64,000 nt of DNA from assembly GCA_964407665.1 (NCBI GenBank), contig CAYOWK010000001.1, forward strand, positions 100,743-164,742. The letters are read 5' to 3'. Positions 24,805 through 32,565 of the stretch are shown piece after piece (positions within the stretch are counted from its first letter, which is position 1; every line of letters begins with the position of its first letter). Source of the DNA: CAYOWK01 sp964407665 (GTDB lineage Bacteria > Pseudomonadota > Alphaproteobacteria > Caulobacterales > Hyphomonadaceae). Under the pieces are notes generated by a model. The model did no database searches. It was not told where the DNA came from and was given only the letters and a program-made list of their open reading frames with translations. The position numbers and the translations under genes are program-made.

Positions 24805-25326
24805 TCAATCGAGATAGGTGAGTTTCTGGAGCGCGAGGCGGTAGGCTGCGTCGCCCATCGGTGAGGAGTTGGACCGGGTCGACAGCGTTCCACGGACTTC
24901 GACCGCCCGCGAGAGCGACTTCACGGCAACGGGCTTGGCGGCTGTGACGAAGACGGTCTGGTTGGGAGGCGGCGGCGGAGCGTGAATGCACGCGCCATAG
25001 TAGGGGACCAGCAGAAAGGTCCGGGTCGTTCCCGCGGTCACATCGAGGGGAACCACAAATCCCTTCAGCCGGACGTTGGCCCCGTTGAGACCGGCGACGG
25101 TCCGGAACGTACCCGGCTGTATGGCGCTGAGGGGCTGATCGTCTTCGCCGAGGGAGCCATGAGCGGGCGCCCGCGTCAGCATCATCATCCGGCTGCGGAT
25201 GTGGTTTTCCGCTTCCCCTGGCGGCATAAGATCGGGCCAGTCGAGCGGGCGGGCCTCGTCCGCCGCCGCAGCGGGAGAGAGGGCCAAGGCCGAGAGCCCG
25301 TAGAGTGCGAACGTCCTGCGGTTCAT
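24805..25326 (-). CDS. DUF3299 periplasmic protein (second copy)
   Basis: A 173-residue exported protein whose N-terminus MNRRTFALYGLSALAL is a good twin-arginine signal. The core repeats the DUF3299 hallmark as YYGACIHAPPPPPNQ, with KGFVVPLDVTAG upstream, and a Met-rich HIRSRMMML segment. The start codon lies 2 nt after the permease stop, so translation is coupled. Tat export suggests folding, perhaps metal loading, before export. The function is unknown. Confidence 0.78.
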   Translation of the reverse strand: MNRRTFALYGLSALALSPAAAADEARPLDWPDLMPPGEAENHIRSRMMMLTRAPAHGSLGEDDQPLSAIQPGTFRTVAGLNGANVRLKGFVVPLDVTAGTTRTFLLVPYYGACIHAPPPPPNQTVFVTAAKPVAVKSLSRAVEVRGTLSTRSNSSPMGDAAYRLALQKLTYLD

Positions 25327-25328
25327 GG

Positions 25329-26600
25329 CTAGACCCTCACCGACAGCCCGTCGGCCAGAGCGTTGCGGTAGGCGCGCCAGGCGGGGACCATGGCGAGCAG
25401 GGCGGCGAGGGCGGTCACGCTCGCCACGACGGCGGCGTCGAACAGGCCGGGCGCGAGGCCCGCGAGGTTGACGCCGGTCTCCCGAAGAACAACCGGCGCA
25501 AGGAGAGCGAGGCCGGCGTAGAGGATGGCGAGGCCTGCGATCGCGCCGGCGCCGGCGAGGAACGCGGCTTCGCCCATCAGCAGGAGGAATACGTCGGCTG
25601 GGCGCGCGCCGACTGAGCGCAGGATCGCGATCTCGCGGCGGCGCTCGTTGAGCGAGGTCAGGATGGCGACGAGGATGACCACCAGGCCGACGGCGACGAC
25701 GGCGGCCGATATCACGGCGAGCGCGGTCTCGACATTGCCGACGATCTCCCAGAGCTGGCTGAGCGCCACGCCCGGCATGACCGCAAGCAGCGGCTCGGCG
25801 CTGGACGTGTTGAGGTCGCGCTGCACCCGCAGGACGGTCGATCGCGACTTGAGTCCGATGATGGCGGCGGTGATCGAGTCAGGCTCCAGCGTGAGACCTC
25901 TCACGCGATCAGCTGTCATCATGCGGGCAAGCGGCGTCTTCGTTCCGGATTCCCAACCGAGGTGGATCGCCTCAATGGCGGACAGGCTGACCAGCAGCGA
26001 GCGGTCCACCGGCGTGCCGGTGGGTTCAAGGATGCCCGAGACCGTGAAGTGCTTGTCGTCATGGTTCGAGAAGCTGACTTCGGCCACGCCGTGGGACAGC
26101 TCGATCTCGGCGCCGATCGAATAGCCAAGCGTCCGCGCCACTTCCGCGCCGAGAACGACGTCGAACATGTCCTCGAACGTCTTGCCGGTTGCGAGCGCGA
26201 GGGGCTGGCGCTCGCCATACTGGTAGTGATCGAGGAAGGCCGGCGTGGTTCCGATCACGCGGTAGCCCTTGTGGCTGTCGCCGAGCGAGATGGGGATCGA
26301 CCATGCGACGTCCTCGCGGGCGGCGATGGTCTCGAACGCCTCCCAGCTGATGTTCGCGGTGGCGTCTCCGATGTGGAAGACCGAGTAGAGAACCAGGTTC
26401 ACCGGTCCGGATGGCGCGCCGACGATCAGGTCAGCGCCCGAGATGGTGCGCTCGAAAGCCTGGCGCGCGCCCTGGCGGATGGTCTCGACCCCGGTGAACA
26501 GCATGACGCTGACTGCCACGGCGAGCATGGTGAGCAGGGCTGTCGCCTTGCGGTTGAGGCCGCTTCGTACGGCGAGCGAGAGGGTTGTGGCCAGCTGCAT
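25329..26600 (-). CDS. ABC transporter permease, FtsX/MacB type
   Basis: A 423-residue inner-membrane protein with one N-terminal TM (AVAVSVMLFTGVETI), a large periplasmic domain (about residues 45-275) and three C-terminal TMs in the FtsX pattern (ALAVISAAVVAVGLVVILVA, then SVGARPADVFLLLMGEAAFL). This architecture is that of MacB/LolC-type machines, not of classical zinc importers such as ZnuB. It pairs with the ATPase 1 bp upstream and with the DUF3299 and ZrgA-like proteins downstream. It probably moves or extracts a ligand in the periplasm in response to zinc shortage. Confidence 0.85.
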   Translation of the reverse strand: MQLATTLSLAVRSGLNRKATALLTMLAVAVSVMLFTGVETIRQGARQAFERTISGADLIVGAPSGPVNLVLYSVFHIGDATANISWEAFETIAAREDVAWSIPISLGDSHKGYRVIGTTPAFLDHYQYGERQPLALATGKTFEDMFDVVLGAEVARTLGYSIGAEIELSHGVAEVSFSNHDDKHFTVSGILEPTGTPVDRSLLVSLSAIEAIHLGWESGTKTPLARMMTADRVRGLTLEPDSITAAIIGLKSRSTVLRVQRDLNTSSAEPLLAVMPGVALSQLWEIVGNVETALAVISAAVVAVGLVVILVAILTSLNERRREIAILRSVGARPADVFLLLMGEAAFLAGAGAIAGLAILYAGLALLAPVVLRETGVNLAGLAPGLFDAAVVASVTALAALLAMVPAWRAYRNALADGLSVRV

Positions 26601-26601
26601 G

Positions 26602-27330
26602 TCAGGCGCCTGCCATTGCTGCGCGGTTGATCGCGCGAAGATCGATGGTGCGATCGAAGAGGGGAGCCAGAGACAGATCGTGGCTGACGAAGAGGAGCGC
26701 CGCGCCGCTGGATGCGCATTCCTCGGTCAGGAGCTGGATGAAGGCCTCACGCGCATCTGTATCGAGGGCGGAAGTCGGCTCGTCGGCCAATACGAGAGCG
26801 GGACGGCCGATAAGTGCGCGGGCGGCCGCCGCCCGTTGCTGCTGACCGACGCTGAGTTCGGTGACGCGCCGGGTGAGCACGTCCCCGGCAAGGCCGAGCC
26901 GTTCAGCGAGCCGTTTGGCTTCCGCTTCGGTATTTGCCTGTGAGCCGCCGGCCTGCCGCCGCCGTGCCGCCGAGTAGCGGCAGGGCAGGAGAATGTTGTC
27001 GAGCACGGAGAGATAAGGGACGAGGTTGAACTGCTGGAAGATGACGCCGACCGACGAGGCGCGCAGGTCGTCGCGGCGGGCGGCCGACAGGGACGTCATG
27101 TCGGAGCCAAGCACCTCCAGGCGTCCGGACCGTGGCGCGATCACGCCGCCGATCAGGCTGAGAAGCGTGCTCTTGCCACTGCCGCTGGGGCCGCGAACAA
27201 AGACCCGCTCGCCGCGCGCGACGGAGACGGCCTCGATGTCGATGTCGCGGCGGGCCTTCTTCCAGCCGAAGACGAGATCCTGCGCATGCAGCGCGGCTCC
27301 GTCAGGGCGAGGGTCGGGTGCGGCGGCCAT
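26602..27330 (-). CDS. ABC transporter ATP-binding protein of the Zur-box operon
   Basis: A 242-residue ATPase of the LolD/MacB group: Walker A GPSGSGKSTLLS, the Q-loop in FQQFNLVPYLSVLDN, signature LSVGQQQR and Walker B LVLADEPTSALD. It is the first gene of the operon and partner of the FtsX-type permease. ATG 27330, with AGGA just upstream, is a better start than the TTG at 27345. The start lies only 17 nt from the Zur-like palindrome, so a bound repressor would cover the promoter. Confidence 0.88.
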   Translation of the reverse strand: MAAAPDPRPDGAALHAQDLVFGWKKARRDIDIEAVSVARGERVFVRGPSGSGKSTLLSLIGGVIAPRSGRLEVLGSDMTSLSAARRDDLRASSVGVIFQQFNLVPYLSVLDNILLPCRYSAARRRQAGGSQANTEAEAKRLAERLGLAGDVLTRRVTELSVGQQQRAAAARALIGRPALVLADEPTSALDTDAREAFIQLLTEECASSGAALLFVSHDLSLAPLFDRTIDLRAINRAAMAGA

Positions 27331-27346
27331 GCGGCGGTCCTGCAAT

Positions 27347-27367
27347 GAATGTTACTTTATAACATTC
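27347..27367 (-). promoter_or_regulatory. Zur-box-like palindrome upstream of the zinc operon
   Basis: A perfect inverted repeat GAATGTTA-N5-TAACATTC lies just before the ATPase gene. It matches the general form of proteobacterial Zur boxes (an ATGTTA / TAACAT core). On the minus strand it contains TATAAA, a good -10 element. Zinc-loaded Zur would repress the six-gene operon, so it should be expressed in zinc shortage. Confidence 0.8.
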
Positions 27368-27502
27368 GCGCGGGTCGGACAGGATGGCAAGATGGGCGCT
27401 GCGGGAATCGGTGCGTCAGATCGAACAGCCGAGGGCTCGGGCGACGCCGGGTGTGATTGAGCGCGAGCCCAGCGTGGTCTTCGCCGGGGCCTGAACATGC
27501 GA

Positions 27503-27533
27503 AAGGCGGAGAGCGCCATGCACTCTCCGCCTT
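27503..27533 (-). terminator. Hairpin downstream of the DUF1328 gene
   Basis: AAGGCGGAGAG (27503-27513) and CTCTCCGCCTT (27523-27533) form an 11-bp perfect stem with a 9-nt loop, 33 bp after the stop of the DUF1328 gene. The following T run is short, so termination may be only partial. Confidence 0.6.
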
Positions 27534-27565
27534 CGGTTTCGGTTCGTCCGCTTTCGCGCGGTGGT

Positions 27566-27739
27566 TCAGAGCGGGCTGCGGCCGCTCAGGGCGCGGGCGA
27601 TGAAGGTCACGACCAGAAGCGCCAGGAAAACGAAGAACAGGATCTGCGCGATGCCGGCAGATGCGCCAGCGATGCCGCCGAAACCAAGAGCGCCGGCGAC
27701 AATTGCCAGCACGAAGAAAACGAGGGCCCAACCAAGCAT
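27566..27739 (-). CDS. DUF1328 small membrane protein
   Basis: A 57-residue protein with two TM segments (LGWALVFFVLAIVAGALGFG and ILFFVFLALLVVTFIARALS), matching the DUF1328/YtjA-type family in length and pattern. An AAGGAGAG ribosome-binding site stands before ATG 27739. Its promoter region carries an EcfG-type element, so it is probably induced by general stress. The molecular function of the family is unknown. Confidence 0.85.
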   Translation of the reverse strand: MLGWALVFFVLAIVAGALGFGGIAGASAGIAQILFFVFLALLVVTFIARALSGRSPL

Positions 27740-27793
27740 GTCTCTCTCCTTTTGAGTGTCCTGCGGCGGCGCCGCTGTTTGGATTGTCAGACG

Positions 27794-27819
27794 AACGTAC
27801 CCATCCGCGTTCGGGTTCC
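27794..27819 (-). promoter_or_regulatory. EcfG-type promoter for the DUF1328 gene
   Basis: On the minus strand GGAAC (27819-27815) is followed after 17 bp by CGTT, ending at 27794. This matches the alphaproteobacterial general stress sigma factor consensus GGAAC-N16/17-CGTT. The -10 is about 55 nt from the start codon. Confidence 0.75.
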
Positions 27820-27856
27820 ACCGTCCTCCTGTCGCGAACCACCCACGAAGATCAGG

Positions 27857-27882
27857 GGAACCGTTTCGCGGCGGGGCGCGTT
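27857..27882 (+). promoter_or_regulatory. EcfG-type promoter for the entericidin gene
   Basis: GGAAC (27857-27861), 17 bp, then CGTT ending at 27882. It lies 50 nt before the entericidin start and only about 40 bp from the opposing EcfG promoter, so the two stress genes are fired divergently. Confidence 0.75.
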
Positions 27883-27931
27883 CTAGGCCCCGTGCCTGCC
27901 TCGGCGGGCGAGGCGGACAAGGAGACTACCC

Positions 27932-28078
27932 ATGACGAAGTTTGTGATGACTGTGGCTGTGAGCGCGCTCGCACTGATCGCGGCCGCCTGCAACACGGTC
28001 GAAGGCGCCGGCGAAGATCTCGAACAGGCTGGCGACCACATCGAGAAACGCGCCGAACAAGCCAATCCCGGCAACTGA
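27932..28078 (+). CDS. Entericidin A/B-family lipoprotein
   Basis: A 48-residue lipoprotein. The signal with lipobox LIAAAC precedes NTVEGAGEDLEQAGDHIEKR, which closely follows the entericidin pattern (NTxxGxGxDxxxxGxxIxxxA). AAGGAG stands before ATG 27932. Entericidins are small envelope lipoproteins linked to stress-induced lysis or membrane protection. The EcfG-type promoter upstream fits stress control. Confidence 0.88.
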   Translation: MTKFVMTVAVSALALIAAACNTVEGAGEDLEQAGDHIEKRAEQANPGN

Positions 28079-28091
28079 CGGCTCCACGACC

Positions 28092-28126
28092 TAGAGCAGC
28101 GTGCGCCCAGGCGCATGTCTGCTGGA
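28092..28126. repeat. Nested inverted repeat after the entericidin gene
   Basis: TGCGCC-CA-GGCGCA forms the inner stem, with AGCAG and CTGCT outside it. The unit starts with CTAGAGC like the two larger palindromic repeats at 49920 and 53352. It can serve as terminator for the entericidin transcript. Confidence 0.5.
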
Positions 28127-28217
28127 CTACCAGCTGCTGCGCGCCTCCGATGGCGCGCAGCAGTCGTGTCCGGGCCACGTTGGCCCGCTTAGGCGATCTT
28201 GTGCGGAGACATGGGGC

Positions 28218-29075
28218 ATGGCCCTCAGTGCAATCATCAACCAGGCCTCCGGGTCGGTTCCGGCCGGCGCCGAAGCTCTCCTCCAGGCTGCGCTTGAGGA
28301 GCTGGGTGAGACAGCGACGATCCAGATGATCTCGCCCGAGCGCTCTCTCTCCGACATCATTGCCGAAGCACAGGCGTCGTCTCCCGACGCCATCATCGTA
28401 TGGGCCGGCGACGGGACAGTCGCGGCCGTGCTCGACGCCACCGGCCCGTCCGGGCCTCCCGTTCTAGCTCTGCCTGGCGGGACGATGAACCTGCTCCACA
28501 AGGCCATTCACGGCGAGGCGGACTGGAAGCAGTGCCTGACCGCCGCGCTCAAATCGGACGCCGCAGTGTCAATTCCCGCTGGTGTTGTCGATGGGAAGCG
28601 GTTCTATGTTGCAGCCATGCTCGGCAATCTGACGCATATCGCGAAATCGCGCGAAGCCCTGAGGGCGGGCAATCCGCTGGAGGCTGTCGCGACACTCAGC
28701 CAGACGCCCGTTCTCAGCCTTGAGACGACGCTCGATATCCACGCTGACCATGGCGGCGAAGCCGGCGTCACGAACCTGCAGGCCACGGCGGCTGCCGTCC
28801 TGCCTTCGGCGCGGATCGGCGGCGGCCTCGAGGTTGGCGCCATCGATCCCGGCAACATCCTCGAGCTGACGGCGACAGGGCTCGCAGCGATGTTCAGGGA
28901 CTGGAGAGAGATCGATACCGTTGAACGCGTCCTGGCGAGGACGGTCATTGTCGAGCACAAGCTCGGCGAAGTGATCCACGCCACCCTGGATGGCGAGCAG
29001 GTCGATCTTCCATCGCGGGCGATCTTTTCCCGCATCGACTCTTCAGCGCGCGTCCTGTCGGCCAGGCCAGCATGA
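28218..29075 (+). CDS. Diacylglycerol/lipid kinase-family protein
   Basis: A 285-residue member of the DAGK catalytic family (YegS/BmrU type). It has the nucleotide-binding motif WAGDGTVAAVLDATG and LPGGTMNLLHKAI (GGTxN), and the downstream sheet domain. These enzymes phosphorylate diacylglycerol or related lipids. ATG 28218 with GGAGAC upstream was preferred to a longer frame. The stop overlaps the next start as ATGA, so the kinase is translated together with a metallophosphoesterase; the pair could phosphorylate and dephosphorylate related substrates. Confidence 0.82.
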   Translation: MALSAIINQASGSVPAGAEALLQAALEELGETATIQMISPERSLSDIIAEAQASSPDAIIVWAGDGTVAAVLDATGPSGPPVLALPGGTMNLLHKAIHGEADWKQCLTAALKSDAAVSIPAGVVDGKRFYVAAMLGNLTHIAKSREALRAGNPLEAVATLSQTPVLSLETTLDIHADHGGEAGVTNLQATAAAVLPSARIGGGLEVGAIDPGNILELTATGLAAMFRDWREIDTVERVLARTVIVEHKLGEVIHATLDGEQVDLPSRAIFSRIDSSARVLSARPA

Positions 29076-29863
29076 CGCGGATCGCCCAGATCGCGGATGT
29101 GCACTTCGGGGCGGAGGACGCCGACGCGCTGGCGGCTGCCCACAAACTGATCGTCGAACTTGATCCTGCAGCCGTCGTGTGTTGCGGAGACCTGACCCAG
29201 CGTGGCCGGAAAGACGAGTTCGAGGCGGCCGTCGAGTGGATCGCGTCCTTCCATCATCCGATGCTTGTGGTGCCTGGCAATCACGACACGCCGCTTCTCA
29301 ACCTTGCGACGCGGGTCGCGCGGCCGTTTCGCCGCTTCGACAAACGGTTCGGCGACCTTCACCGGACCCTACGGCTGGAGTCGATGAACCTGTCCGGGTT
29401 CAACACTGCGCGCGGCTGGCAGTTCCGGCGGAACTGGGCCGAGGGCGTGGTCGACATGGACGAGCTGGAGACCGCCATCGATGCGGCCACCGTCAAGACG
29501 CGGCCAGGCGTTGGCGTGCTGGCCTGCCATCATCCATTTCTCTCGCCGCCGGGCTCGCCCCTGCTGATCGAGACCCGCAATGGCAATATTGCAAGCCGGC
29601 GGATGGCCGAGAGCAAGGTCGGGCTGCTGCTGTCGGGGCACGTGCATACGCCGTCCGCCACGGTCTGGCGCCATGATGAACACGCCTATCTGTCCGTGAC
29701 AGCCGGCACGCTGTCGCAACGCCTGAGGATGCATCCGCCGAGTTTCAACTGCCTGGATATCGCAGCGGACAGTGTCACGGTGACGTCGTGGGTCTTCAGG
29801 ACCGGCGAATTCGAGCCCATCGTGCTCGGCGCCTGGTCAACGGAAACGTGGGATCTTCTATAG
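29072..29863 (+). CDS. Calcineurin-like metallophosphoesterase
   Basis: The 263-residue protein has all metal ligands of the family: IADVHFG, CCGDLTQRG, VPGNHDT, ACHHPFL and LLSGHVHT. This is the 3',5'-cyclic-nucleotide phosphodiesterase-like (CpdA-type) branch by motif order. It has no signal peptide, so it is cytoplasmic. It is coupled to the lipid kinase gene. The substrate cannot be told from sequence. Confidence 0.85.
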   Translation: MTRIAQIADVHFGAEDADALAAAHKLIVELDPAAVVCCGDLTQRGRKDEFEAAVEWIASFHHPMLVVPGNHDTPLLNLATRVARPFRRFDKRFGDLHRTLRLESMNLSGFNTARGWQFRRNWAEGVVDMDELETAIDAATVKTRPGVGVLACHHPFLSPPGSPLLIETRNGNIASRRMAESKVGLLLSGHVHTPSATVWRHDEHAYLSVTAGTLSQRLRMHPPSFNCLDIAADSVTVTSWVFRTGEFEPIVLGAWSTETWDLL

Positions 29864-29889
29864 CGTGGCGGACAGTGTCCGTAGCCGGG

Positions 29890-31617
29890 CTAACCGTCGA
29901 TGGAGGCCGGAGGCTGCTGCGGCCTCGCCATGTCGAGGACAACGCTGAAGCCCTGCTCGGGCTCCGACCAGACGGTCATGGTCGCACGGAGCTGCTTGGC
30001 GAAGGCGTTCATCAGGCGCGCTCCCAGCCCCTTGGAGGGAACCGCCGCGGAACCGGCAAGATCGACCCCGCGGCCATTGTCTCGAACTTCGAGCCGAAGC
30101 GCATCCTGTGTCCGGTCCATCGTTACGGTGATCGTGCCGGTTCGATCTGCAAAGCCATACTTCATCGAGTTGGTCACAGCCTCGACCAGGAACAGGGCCA
30201 TGGGAATCGCGTCGTCCGAGCGCACCTCTTCGGCGTCGATGCGCCAGGCCAGATGGATGCCGGCGTCGTCGAGGCCGAGGGCGCCGGACAGGTGTTCGAG
30301 CAGGCCTTCGAGGAAGGGCTTGAGCTGGACGGTGTCGAGCTGGTCGTGCTGGTAAAGGGTCTGGTGAACGATGGACAGGGCGTCGATCCTGTGACGGGCC
30401 GCCGCCAGCGCCTGGCGGGCTTCTGGATCATCCAGCTGGCGCGCCTGCAGGCTCAGGAAACTGGTGACGATCTGAAGGTTGTTCTTCACGCGATGGTGGA
30501 TCTCGCGCATCGCGTCTTCCTGCGCCTTCAGCGCATTTCGAAGCGAGACGTCGCGCTCGGAAATGCGCTCTGCCATCAGGTTGAGACCAAAGGCGAGCTC
30601 GGCGATTTCGCGCGGGCTGTCCTCGACGGTTCGGGCGTCCCGGAAGCGATAGTGGCCAGCGCCATAGGCGGCCGCGCGGCGCTGCAGGCGTGACAGCCAC
30701 TTCAGGACAAGGTTGTCGACCGCCAGCCAAGCCGCGAGAAGGGTAAAACTGAACGCAATGATGGGCACACCGAACGACCGAAGCGGCATCAGCGACGCCT
30801 CGCTAAAGAGGGCGGGGGCGTAGGTGGAGGTAACCGCATAGACGCCGGTCGCCCCCAGCGGCCGCACGACGAGGTCGTAGTCGCGGCCATCCTTGCCTTC
30901 GCTGCGGGTCAGCTTCGCTGCGGCGCCCTCGCGCGCTGTCCGGATCATCTCACCGGGCAGGGTTTCAAAACGCTGGCTGCTGAAGACCTTTCCGTGTTCA
31001 TCCGCCAGGGCGATCTCTTCGGAGTCGGGCAGCTCCGGGGAGACCAGCAGCCCGGCCAATGCTTCGGTTCGCATGGAGAAGCTGACGGAGCCGTCGAAGT
31101 TTCCGCGATCATCGTCGACACGGCGGAGAACCGCAAAGAGCCAGGTCTGGCTGACGGGGCCGAAAAATGCCTCCGTGCGAACGGAGCGGCGTCCCAGCCT
31201 CAGGACTTCATGCCACTTCGGGTTGGTGATCGAGACAGCGGACCGTGTCAGGGACGAGCATTGAGCCAGACCGTCGCGATCAAAGCGGGTCACGCTGGAC
31301 AGGAAGGGAACGACCGGAGCGAGGCGGTCAAAGACCTCGAGGCATTTGCCGGCGCGTATCTCTGGCGCATAGGCTTCAAGCAGCATTTCGGCCCCGACCA
31401 GGGACTGCTGAACGCGGTCGAGGGCTTCCTGGCTTTCAACCATCAGCCGCTGCCGGCGCGCGTCACGCGCCTCGTCGAAGCCGACAAACGCCTGTGCGCC
31501 CGCCAGTAGCAGCGTCGGAGACAACGCAAGCATGAGCGTCAGCAGCAGGCGCTGGCGCAGGGAGAGCTTGGAGGTTGGCCGGGGCGCCCCCGGTCTAGAC
31601 GGCTGTGCTGACGCCAC
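29890..31617 (-). CDS. phyK: PhyK-type sensor histidine kinase of the general stress response
   Basis: A 575-residue membrane kinase. A TM near residues 24-44 and another near 285-303 flank a periplasmic sensor domain; a HAMP-like linker follows, then a HisKA_2 domain with HHRVKNNLQIV (H375 likely phosphorylated) and an HWE/HATPase_c domain (EAVTNSMKYGF, DNGRGVD, GLGARLM). HisKA_2 kinases next to nepR-ecfG phosphorylate PhyR. The start overlaps the end of ecfG by 23 bp. All catalytic motifs are intact. Confidence 0.87.
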   Translation of the reverse strand: MASAQPSRPGAPRPTSKLSLRQRLLLTLMLALSPTLLLAGAQAFVGFDEARDARRQRLMVESQEALDRVQQSLVGAEMLLEAYAPEIRAGKCLEVFDRLAPVVPFLSSVTRFDRDGLAQCSSLTRSAVSITNPKWHEVLRLGRRSVRTEAFFGPVSQTWLFAVLRRVDDDRGNFDGSVSFSMRTEALAGLLVSPELPDSEEIALADEHGKVFSSQRFETLPGEMIRTAREGAAAKLTRSEGKDGRDYDLVVRPLGATGVYAVTSTYAPALFSEASLMPLRSFGVPIIAFSFTLLAAWLAVDNLVLKWLSRLQRRAAAYGAGHYRFRDARTVEDSPREIAELAFGLNLMAERISERDVSLRNALKAQEDAMREIHHRVKNNLQIVTSFLSLQARQLDDPEARQALAAARHRIDALSIVHQTLYQHDQLDTVQLKPFLEGLLEHLSGALGLDDAGIHLAWRIDAEEVRSDDAIPMALFLVEAVTNSMKYGFADRTGTITVTMDRTQDALRLEVRDNGRGVDLAGSAAVPSKGLGARLMNAFAKQLRATMTVWSEPEQGFSVVLDMARPQQPPASIDG

Positions 31618-32197
31618 GGGACAGTTCGCCCGCCTGCCGGATGATGTCCTCGAACGCGTCCTGTGCGCTCATGGCCGAGTCGCTGCTGAAGCCGGCGGCG
31701 TTTTGCTCCAGGATGGCGGTCACGGCCTTGCGGGCGCGGCTGACGCGGCTTTTGACCGTACCGACAGCGCAGTCGCAGATCGCGGCGGCTTCCTCGTAGG
31801 ACAGACCGCCGGCCCCGACGAGGATCAGCGCCTCGCGCTGGTCGTCCGGAAGATGGTTCAACGCGTTGCGCAGGGCCAGAAGGTCAAGATGCGCTGAAGG
31901 GTTGTCGTTGGCGACGAGGGTCGCTTCGGCGATTTCAGGATCGAGATGCTGGCCGCGCCAGCTGCGGCGCTTCTCCGAATAGTAGAGATTGCGCAGGATG
32001 GTGAAGGCCCACGCCTTCATGTTCGTACCGGGCTCGAAGCTCAGGCGCGACTTCCAGGCCTTGAGCATCGCCTCCTGGGCGAGGTCGTCGGCCAGAGTCG
32101 CGTTTCCGCAGAGGCTGCGGGCAAATGCGCGCAAGTGTGGAATGAGGCCGGTGAGTTCGCCCTTGAACGCCGCGTCCTCCATGGGGACGGCGTTCAA
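31595..32197 (-). CDS. ecfG: EcfG-type general stress sigma factor
   Basis: A 200-residue ECF sigma factor with region 2 (LAQEAMLKAWKSRLSFEPGT, then NMKAWAFTILRNLYYSEKRR) and region 4 (LPDDQREALILVGAGGLSYE, then AVGTVKSRVSRARK). Together with the nepR gene immediately upstream (4-bp ATGA overlap) and phyR divergent, it is the ECF15 sigma factor that directs general stress transcription in Alphaproteobacteria. Matching promoters occur at seven sites in this window. Confidence 0.93.
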   Translation of the reverse strand: MNAVPMEDAAFKGELTGLIPHLRAFARSLCGNATLADDLAQEAMLKAWKSRLSFEPGTNMKAWAFTILRNLYYSEKRRSWRGQHLDPEIAEATLVANDNPSAHLDLLALRNALNHLPDDQREALILVGAGGLSYEEAAAICDCAVGTVKSRVSRARKAVTAILEQNAAGFSSDSAMSAQDAFEDIIRQAGELSRGVSTAV

Positions 32198-32421
32198 CGC
32201 TTGGCTCCCTCGGCCTTGCTGTTGCGGTCGGCTTCTTCAAGCAGACGCATGAATTCGTCAGGGACCGCCTCATTGACGACCTCCTGGTAGACGCGCTTCA
32301 ATTGTTCGCCCAGAACCTTCTGGCGACCCTTCTTGGCCCGGCTAACCCGGCCCGATTCGCCATCCGTCTGCATGTTACGTGTCTCGATCGCCGCTTTGCG
32401 GCCTGGCTCCAGCCCCGACAT
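32194..32421 (-). CDS. nepR: NepR anti-sigma factor
   Basis: A 75-residue protein with the NepR core LGEQLKRVYQEVVNEAVPDE, then FMRLLEEADRNS. NepR binds EcfG until phosphorylated PhyR takes it away. ATG 32421 gives a leader of about 25 nt from the predicted start site; the internal ATG 32373 is an alternative that keeps the conserved core. It is the first gene of nepR-ecfG-phyK. Confidence 0.92.
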   Translation of the reverse strand: MSGLEPGRKAAIETRNMQTDGESGRVSRAKKGRQKVLGEQLKRVYQEVVNEAVPDEFMRLLEEADRNSKAEGAKR

Positions 32422-32451
32422 AAGGTCACTGATCCTCTATTCCCGCCTGCA

Positions 32452-32478
32452 GGAACCTTCCATCGCGAAATCGGTTCC
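32452..32478. promoter_or_regulatory. Palindromic bidirectional EcfG promoter between phyR and nepR
   Basis: The 27-bp segment begins GGAAC and ends GTTCC. On each strand GGAAC is followed after 16 bp by GGTT, so each arm gives the -35 for one direction and the -10 for the other. One EcfG-RNA polymerase site thus serves phyR to the right and nepR-ecfG to the left, a positive feedback on both. Confidence 0.8.
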
Positions 32479-32565
32479 GCAACAGATCAAAAAAAGTCCC
32501 CTCCGCATGCAACCAAAGTCGCCAGGGCATGTTTTACCAACGCAGTTGCGACGGAAAGGTTTCTG

